A stretch of DNA of 64,000 nucleotides, taken from contig NC_134372.1 in assembly GCF_035582795.1 (NCBI RefSeq), forward strand, positions 35,148,316-35,212,315, written 5' to 3'. Shown piece by piece: positions 52,401 through 64,000 of the stretch. Under the pieces are notes generated by a model that did not search any database, was not told the DNA's origin, and saw only the letters and a list, made by a program, of their open reading frames with translations. The DNA is from Mycteria americana (lineage: Eukaryota; Chordata; Aves; Ciconiiformes; Ciconiidae). A program made the translations under genes and the position numbers. Position 1 is the stretch's first letter. Each line of letters opens with the position of its first letter.

Positions 52401-54360
52401 GTAACTCAAGAAAGTATAACTTGTTTATATAGTATTACTTGCATAATTGTTATCTGCAGGTTCTTATCTTGTGGGCTATGAAGCTGAACAAGTAATTCAG
52501 GATTACAGTTGCTTAAATAGTTAACCTTAGCTAGCATATATGTTGCATTTGAACAAGATTCAAGTCTTGTAGGATAGTCACTCCTACAAAACAACAAGGA
52601 AAATCTTAGGCCATTTCAGTATGTTTAATCTTTGAAACGATACTAAGCATAGTCACACAGTATAACCTGAATTCAAAGAAGCCCCCACACACATTGCGCT
52701 GCTGAAAGCTAATGCTTTTAGGCAGAAGTTTTCAAGAGAGACATTGAAATACATACTCAGCAAAGGCTTACAGTAAACTCAAGTTCTTCAAGAGTCTTAG
52801 GTTTGATCTTTGTGTGGCCCCTGCAATTTCCAGCTGCAAGGTAGATTCCAAAAACAACAGTTCTCACCAGAATATACATCTGATGCTGACTGTACACCAC
52901 AGCTTAAAACTGCTGCATAAACATGAGGTTAAAAGTAAACCTGTTCACTCACCATCACAGGTAAATGACTAGATGAGAAAGGCTCAGTAGTAAAAGACTT
53001 CAAATTAACAGAAAGACAAAATAATCTCTGTGGCTAGGATGAACAGATCCAGACGGAAAGAAGTCCTTAAGTTTTTACGCACAGAAAATACTAGACTTAT
53101 AATTATTCCTTGTCTCTTCAAGCTTTAAATAAGATGACTTAAGAGCATACATAAAAGAAGGCTCCAGACTCTATACACTGTTACCTACTAATTCTATACC
53201 CTGTGTTACGCAGGTCAGCCTACTTGAACAAAAGTGCTTACTGTGCATCTGCCATGTAATACCTCTGCTGATTAGTTTAAAATATTCGGCAGACAAAGCA
53301 AACTTTTTCGTAAAGGTCACCAAGTTTACAGGTTTTCTCACGTTAGTCAAGGGTACATCATGCTGTAATGATGTCTGCACCCCTCGCAAATACAAGACCA
53401 CGCTCACTTACTAAGCAAGTCTTTTCTTTTCATTTTCTTGATGGCAACTGGCATCTTCAACAGCTCCACTGTAAATGCCTTCTCAGCTGTTTGCAAAAGC
53501 GAATCAAGCTCTTTCTTCATTTCCTGGATATTTTCCTTGGCTTTAAAACAAAACAGGCTTTTATTGCCATATGTGTTACATATTTCCAAATATAAGCGCT
53601 GGTAGACTGCATTAAAACAAAGCTAAAATAATGTTTTTCCAGGGGTAATCTGACTTGGGGGTCAGAGCACCTGAAAGTCGCCACCAGACGCTTCTTCGGC
53701 TGACGACAAACAGGGTGCAGGGAGGCAGCTACAAGCGCCGCGCCTAAGACCGGCGGCGAAGTGGAAGGAGGGGGGACGGGGACGGGGCCGGGGCCGCCGC
53801 CCGCCCGCGATCGAGGAGGCGCCCGCGGGGCTCCCGCAGGCGGCGCCGGGCGCTGCCGCCCGCTCGCCCCAGGCCCCGGCGGCCGCCAGGGCGCCCCCTC
53901 CCGGAGCGGCGGCGCCCCGGAGCCGCCCCGAGCGCGGGCTCGGGAGCCCCGCGGCGCCCCTCACGGGGGCGGGCGAGCGGTTCCCCTCTCCTCGCCGCTC
54001 GCCTCGCCCCGGCTCCGGCCCGGCGGCTCTCCTCGCCGGGTGCCGCTGTTCCCCCCCCGCCGGGCAGGGAAGCGCAGGCGGACGGGCACCCCCGGCACCG
54101 CCGCGGTGCCGTGCTAGGCAGCTCCAGCACGCCGACCCGCGCCGGGAGCCGCCTCAACACCTGCGAGCGCCGGCGCCCGCCAGAGGCGCGGGGCAGCCCC
54201 GAGGTCCTCGCCGCCACCCTGCAGCCCTACCCTGCTGGTCGAAGTCGCTGAGGAAGAGCGCGATGCGCTGATCCTTCTTCTCCTGGGAGAGGGCCCCGCG
54301 GTCGGGCTCGACGCCCGAGTCGGTGCTGCGCCGCTTGCCTGCAGGCTTCTTCAGGGGCAT
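46490..54360 (-). CDS. CDCA9: Borealin-2 / Dasra-A, chromosomal passenger complex subunit
   Basis: The borealin family joins Survivin and INCENP to place Aurora B at centromeres and the spindle midzone. Ten coding exons (minus): 54360-54231, 53540-53412, 52398-52358, 52007-51947, 51286-51219, 50420-50353, 49048-48950, 47833-47701, 47455-47369 and 46537-46490. They total 864 nt, 287 aa, with every phase consistent. The start is MPLKKPAGKRRSTDSG; upstream in frame is a TTG, not ATG. The N-terminal helices include KKDQRIALFLSDFDQQ (residues 28-43) and IQEMKKELDSLLQTAEKAF (48-66), followed by LRGGEEVALAAAV. This corresponds to borealin's INCENP/Survivin-binding region. A Ser/Lys-rich middle has SKTKSLVSL. 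The C-terminal domain has VPFVNIPLADGQ and DVQLLNQDTVQHIHNLV, as in borealin's dimerisation domain. The Dasra-A type paralogue is absent from mammals. Intron 4 uses a GC donor. Convergent with DNAJA2. Confidence 0.93.
47834..53411 (-). other. Borealin-2 introns 2-7
   Basis: Intervals between the exons from 53412 down to 47833. They are AT-rich with T runs near 48.58 and 48.72 kb, and a few small open frames of no recognisable meaning. Introns 1 (GC-rich), 8 and 9 lie outside this span and are also free of other genes. Confidence 0.75.
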
Positions 54361-54830
54361 GGCTGCCACCCCGTGGGACAAACGCGCCGCTCCTCGACCG
54401 GAAAGCTTTTGTAAGAGCAGAGGCTTCTCCCTCCCCTCCTCCTCCTTCTCCTCCTCCTCCCCCGGGCCCTAGCAGACACACCCTCCGGGGCGGCGGGTGC
54501 GGGCAGCCCCGGCCCCCTGAGAGGGGCTGAGGGTGTGAGGGGATGGGGCGTCCCGGGAGGCCCCGGTCTGTGGGGCGGGAGCTGCCGGGGCGGAGGGGAG
54601 GGTACCCCAGGGGTCCCCGGCCTCTCCTCTCAGAAGGGAGGGAGGGAAGGGGGAGCGGGGAAGCGGTGAGGGTGGGGATCCTGGGGTCCCTCGGCTCGGT
54701 GGTGCCCCAGGGATGGGCTTGGGCACGGCCAGACAGGCACAAAGGCGGGACCCTCGCGTCCTGACAGGAGCTGGGCAGGCTTACATATATCCACACGCAC
54801 ACGTGCTTTGTCCTGGTGGAACAAAATTAA
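53660..54830 (-). promoter_or_regulatory. CpG island and promoter of borealin-2
   Basis: About 1.1 kb of CpG-rich DNA covers intron 1, exon 1 and the upstream flank. The large overlapping open frames here (up to 191 codons, both strands) are GC artefacts, apart from the 43-codon first exon of borealin-2. A pure pyrimidine tract (plus strand) lies 65-110 bp upstream of the ATG. Confidence 0.8.
54424..54472. repeat. CTCCTC-rich polypyrimidine tract at the borealin-2 promoter
   Basis: Nearly 50 bases of only C and T on the plus strand, built from CTC/CTT triplets. The minus (sense) strand is GGA-rich. Such tracts can form triplex or GGA-type quadruplex structures and often lie at transcription starts. 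Confidence 0.8.
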
Positions 54831-57800
54831 TTGTGGGTTTTTGTTAATTGCTTTGAAGCGGCCGCTGCTGACCTCGGCACACGAGGAGCTGCGGTAGGGC
54901 AGATGACTGCTTTCATCCCGGGGGTGAGTAGTAACCGGCGCCGGAGGGTGTCAAACGCAGGCCCAGGGCCTGGGGCAGGCAGCGGTTACGGGGCCGGGGT
55001 TTGGACAGGTACTGGGAAACCTTTGTGCTGTATAGGAAGGACTGTATTTGAGAGCCGAGGTTTGGTTTTAGCTATTTTACTGCTGTTCAGTGTGCAGAAT
55101 ATGTAGTGCTTCAAAGCTAGCAAAGTGAAAAACCTGTTCTGCCTGATGCAAATGGTTACAGTTGTGTAAATTCTAATCAGGTGAGGAGAGTATTTAATAA
55201 ACATGTAATAATGTGGAACATTAGAAAGGCATGACTACATGCAGTACTGAATGTATAAAAACATTCAAAGCCATATCTTTAAAAGTAGAATTCCTTGCAG
55301 AGACTTAATATCTTACATGCATCCAAATAAAAAATCACACCAGAGGTATAAGTATTTTAGGTTTTGTACAAATCATCAAACCTGTATTCTTTATTGACTA
55401 AGGAACTGCGTAAAAAGGAATTTAGATAATGTTTTAAAATACTAGTGGTTTTCACACAGTGTATATCATTGATGTTGCAAGCTCTCTGAAGTTAGTAGCT
55501 TTTTCTGTATTATATGCATCTGGCATAGTATCCTTATCTACTGATCCAGATGGGACAGCCTACGTCGCTCAAAAAAAGCCGTAAAAAATCTGACTGACAA
55601 TTCATAATATAACTATTTCATATCAGACCATGTTCTTGTTTGTAAAACAAACAACCTACTGCCAAAAAAACCCGGTAAATGTTTCTGCTCCAGAAAACAC
55701 TCAAATACCTGATACAAAGATGAGAATAGCCTGCTTTTGCTTTTTTTTAGTGGTGCTAGCATATGCATATATGTTTAGGGATGCAGGACTAGCTTCCCTT
55801 TCCCTAAACTTTATTTTCTTTTGAATTACCAAACAAATACCACTAAGGTCGTTCTGCAGTGTCACTGCAAAAAGACAAGATTGTGTTGCTCTGTAAGTTT
55901 AACATCATACAAGCCGTGTAAGAAGTTTCTTAAAAAGGAAACAACGAACAATACCAAACAAACCCCTCACCAAAGCTTTCAGGCCACAGCGAATCAGCCT
56001 TAACTGACTGATTGATCCTCTCTATGAAGAAAGAAGTCTGGCTTGCTTAACTCCTGGTTACAACTCCTTACATAAAGAGATATGATTAATTATGAGCATA
56101 AAACATGCCTAAGATGATCTCTCTGTACAGTTCTGTGTTGGTAGGGAATAGTTTTGTGGTAACAAGTTTGACAAATTTCGAGTCCATAAATTGGTGTGAT
56201 GCAGAAGTTAATGATCTGGTACATGGATTAAGTAAATACTAGTTTGAACGTGAAGTTAAATGCCTCAATCCAGCAAGTGTTGCTTCAGTGACATAGGAAA
56301 TGGAGAACTACTACCTTTTTTTTTAATGTGTGCTTTATTATTTGGAAGTCTCATACATCTGAAGTACCATTATAAGGAGCACCTGTAGGAAAATCAAACC
56401 TAGAAGCATGCATTTGAAAGTAAGGATTGTCTGTTATTAATGAAATATTTCAAAGACATTGAAAATAAGCCTCTTTTCTTAGCTTTACAGGATTGTTCCA
56501 CAAAAATGCACATTAACCTTATCACAGTACATACAAATATTGTGGATGGACAATAGAAATCACCACCCTTCCATATGAGATGCATCAAGAACAAATTGTT
56601 ATCCCTTATAATGTCAGAAACATAAAAGGCACCATAATAGAATGTTTAGAAAAAACTAAGTTTATGCCATTATATTTTGATTTAAAAGTGTAAGAATTGC
56701 TGTCCCGACTTAAAACAAAAAGCCTTTCACACCTGTAAATTATCATTAGAAACTTGTAAACCTTTACATTTTTTTCCAGAAGTATCAGGTGCAAATGCAA
56801 GGCAAATATAAAATCTATTGACTTATTAGATTACAAATACTACCCCATGAAAAAGCTGTAGTTACAAAAATATAAAAAAATATTCTAACTCCCATTGTTA
56901 GATCTTAGCTTCAATCTACACTGCGTTAAGAGTCCAAAGCCAGATCTGATTTGGACACATTCCTAGAATAGGAAAGTGCTGTTTGTCTTATTTTTACATC
57001 AATATTCTGACCTCTTACTATGGTTTTGCTTTCTGGAGTTGTTTTATTAGTGCATATAAAGGATGCCAAGTGGAGAGTGCTAACAGATGAAAGGTTGCAT
57101 TTATCCATGGATAGTAGCAACCTAAGTGTTCTCAGTCTGCTGTCCTCCAAGAAGTCCATTTCTCTAAGGATAAAAGTATAAATTTTTTTTCTCCAAGCCT
57201 CCATAGTAACTTTGTGTAGCAGCGTGCCATTTTCATTTATGAACCTGTGACCGCTGGCAGGTGATTGAGAAGTACTGAATTCTTCTCACAAACTTCCGTA
57301 GGGAACTGTGAGAAGTACACCAACTGCTAATGCTATGTCATAGACTAGTAGCTGCTGTTGCAAAGACAATTATTGGCAACATCTCTTGTCTTCCACACAT
57401 AATGGATTGGCACATGCTTTATCCATATGGTGATTCTCTAGCCCTTGGCTTTAGTAACCTGGATCAGCATAGGATGTTGAACCAGCTACAAATGCAGCCT
57501 AATGAAGTACTAGTAGACATTAAAATGAGTTTACTTCTAGATAGTAACTTAAAATTCATGACTAGATTAAATGAGATATTCTTGATGAATAAACTTAGTA
57601 ATGCTAAGCCTAAGCCTGACAAGTGCTAATGCTTTCATGGCTGAATACTGAAAGCTATGTTCCTTCAGTCCTTTATCAGTGCTAGCAGAAGGTTCCCAGC
57701 TTCTAGCTCTAGAGAAACTGAAGCGTTCTTTCTTTGTGCAGGGAAACTAGCATAGATTGGTAGAGTAATGCAGCTGTACTCCTGGTTTAGCTGGGTTTTA

Positions 57801-58957
57801 ATAAGCACTCAGGATCATTCAGCCAGCAGTATGACTGTGGAAGATTTAAGAGTGAGCTGTACTATCGTTGTCTTTATGCTGGGTGCAAGACATTTTCCTT
57901 TAAATACCTTTTCCTTCATTAGAAACCACCCCCAGCATTTCTCCTGCTAACAACATTTGTTAGTCCTTGCCAGTTCAAGCTGGATTTTGGCCAGCTAATG
58001 GGTCTCTCAGTCACGTGGTTCCAAACAAATGTTCTCCATAGATAAAGCGATTCTGAAATAGTGTTGTATTTTACCCTACTTGAAAGGATTGACAGTACTC
58101 ACATCTGCTTTGAGACAGTAACTTATTATGTTCCGTGTATATAAAAGATATGAGTAACAGGAGACTCCTGGAGTTGTTACGAGAGGAAGTATTCAGTGCT
58201 CTCATCTTATGCTGGGGTAATGTGTTGAAAAGCATATGAACAAGAAGGTAATATTCCTCATTATGTTTCAGTTGCATAAAAATAGGGTTCAAGCAGACAC
58301 CATGTTCACTCCTCTGATCAAAACTGTATATTCCACTCAGATTATGCTGTGATGGCAGGATTTCTTTTTAACAGAAGTTCAAAGTTATCTGCACGCATCT
58401 GCCAAAGATTTTTTTTTTTTTTAAATAAGCATGCTGTACCTACATGCTTAATCAGATTTGGAGAACACTTCATAGTTAACAACAACAACAAATTAAACCA
58501 AACAATACCTATTAATGTAGGCTTTTGAATTTTTGTTAAGTAGAATTTTAAGATGGGAAACATGTTCCTAGCTAAACAATTGCTCTTGGCATTTCTGTTT
58601 TGTAAAAAAAACCATGTGACAGTAGTAATTTTAATGAGCAACTCCCTTCCTCAACCTATTAAGTCAAAAGTTCACAAATGTAACTTACAATCAAGGCACA
58701 AAATCATTTACTGACTCTTTCTTCCACAGCTTTCTTCACATTCTCCCCTTCCCCTTAAAAAAACAGTTGGTGTAACAATGTCTTCTATACCAGACATTAA
58801 ATTTAGTAGTCCAATAAGTTGTAGCAGTATCTGAGATTGGTTCTACCTATTTTGAATTTAGTTAAATTAGATGAACAGCACAGTCTCAGCACATCTTTGT
58901 TAATTTTCTGCATTCGCCTTGAAGGGGAGAGGATGAGGGGGAAAAGCCACAGTAGTT
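54831..58957. other. Interval between borealin-2 promoter and GPT2 stop, including the GPT2 3' UTR
   Basis: The right part must be GPT2 3' UTR (minus strand). An ATTAAA at 58630-58635 lies about 320 nt past the stop, and AATAAA hexamers occur at 57043-57048 and 56334-56339, so the end is uncertain. A 99-codon plus-strand open frame (57330-57629) matches nothing known. I see no other gene. Confidence 0.6.
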
Positions 58958-63449
<4,492 letters not shown>

Positions 63450-64000
63450 CTGAACAGTCAGAAGACATTAATGTGCTCTGTTCCCCCAACTAAGGATAAA
63501 AGATGGCCTTTTAGAGAGCCAGATCTGAACTGAAGAAACTATGGTAACACTCAAAACTTAAAGCTGTTAGAAGACACAAGGTTCTTTGTTAAGTAATAGT
63601 TTTACTGTAATGATACATTTTATCTCACGTGGCTATACTTAATAGTTTAGCCTTTGGAAGAACAGTGAGCTTCTTTGTATAATTTGACCTTTACTTGTAT
63701 GTTTAAATTGATTTTCCTTGTGTTTCTTTCATTTGAAGTGGTCTGAGTATCACATAGGTTTATAGGTCAGTTCCAGCAGAGTTCCTCCTTGTGTCTCCTT
63801 GCTTGTGTCCCCTACACTTTCTCTCTAGTTCAAATCCAGATCAAGCCACCTCTCATATTAATCCTCTGATATGAAGAATCTTGCATGTTTGTTCATGTCT
63901 TAATATGGTAACAGAGAATCTGTTCCCTGTACTTAAAAAATACCAATACCACACATGGAACAAAATTACACCTCATATGCGTACTCTTAGCTGCGCTTTC
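63450..64000 (-). other. GPT2 intron running off the right edge
   Basis: This is sequence upstream of the exon that begins at 63449. No further exon is seen before the window ends. Confidence 0.75.

Noticed and set aside
53662-54802. Long open frames of 100-191 codons on both strands
   Set aside because: GC-rich promoter DNA of borealin-2; low-complexity composition, with only the 43-codon first exon being real.
57330-57629. 99-codon plus-strand open frame
   Set aside because: It lies opposite the GPT2 3' UTR region, has no recognisable motif and no splice or promoter support.

Overview
The window reads as nuclear DNA of a bird. It has large AT-rich introns, three GC-rich promoter islands and a 5'-truncated CR1 LINE of the avian/reptilian type. 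It also has the gene set DNAJA2 - borealin-2 - GPT2, whose outer members are convergent neighbours on human 16q11.2. The species cannot be named from the sequence alone.

Layout. (1) 1-8166: AT-rich DNA with no convincing gene, only short tandem duplications and one isolated exon-like segment on the minus strand. (2) 8167-31020, minus: a spliced gene I assembled by eye. It has a non-coding first exon and seven short coding exons; six junction phases agree and the total is 531 nt (176 codons plus stop). I do not recognise the protein. Its introns hold an orphan CpG-rich island with a CTCF-type motif (about 20.2 kb) and the CR1 element (23.8-25.2 kb). (3) 31.6-32.75 kb: CpG island of DNAJA2, head-to-head with the gene above, containing a CRE and a strong G-quadruplex motif. 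(4) 32120-43039, plus: DNAJA2, complete in nine exons (411 aa). (5) 46490-54360, minus: borealin-2/Dasra-A (CDCA9), complete in ten exons (287 aa), with one GC-AG intron, convergent with DNAJA2. (6) 58958-63449, minus: the last five exons of GPT2; upstream exons lie beyond the right edge.

The genes do not form a pathway. DNAJA2 is a cytosolic Hsp40 co-chaperone, borealin-2 a chromosomal passenger subunit, and GPT2 a mitochondrial alanine aminotransferase. The linkage is positional (old synteny). Exon boundaries below were set by reading splice signals and checking that phases add up. Everything outside these exons appears to be intron, UTR, promoter or intergenic DNA.
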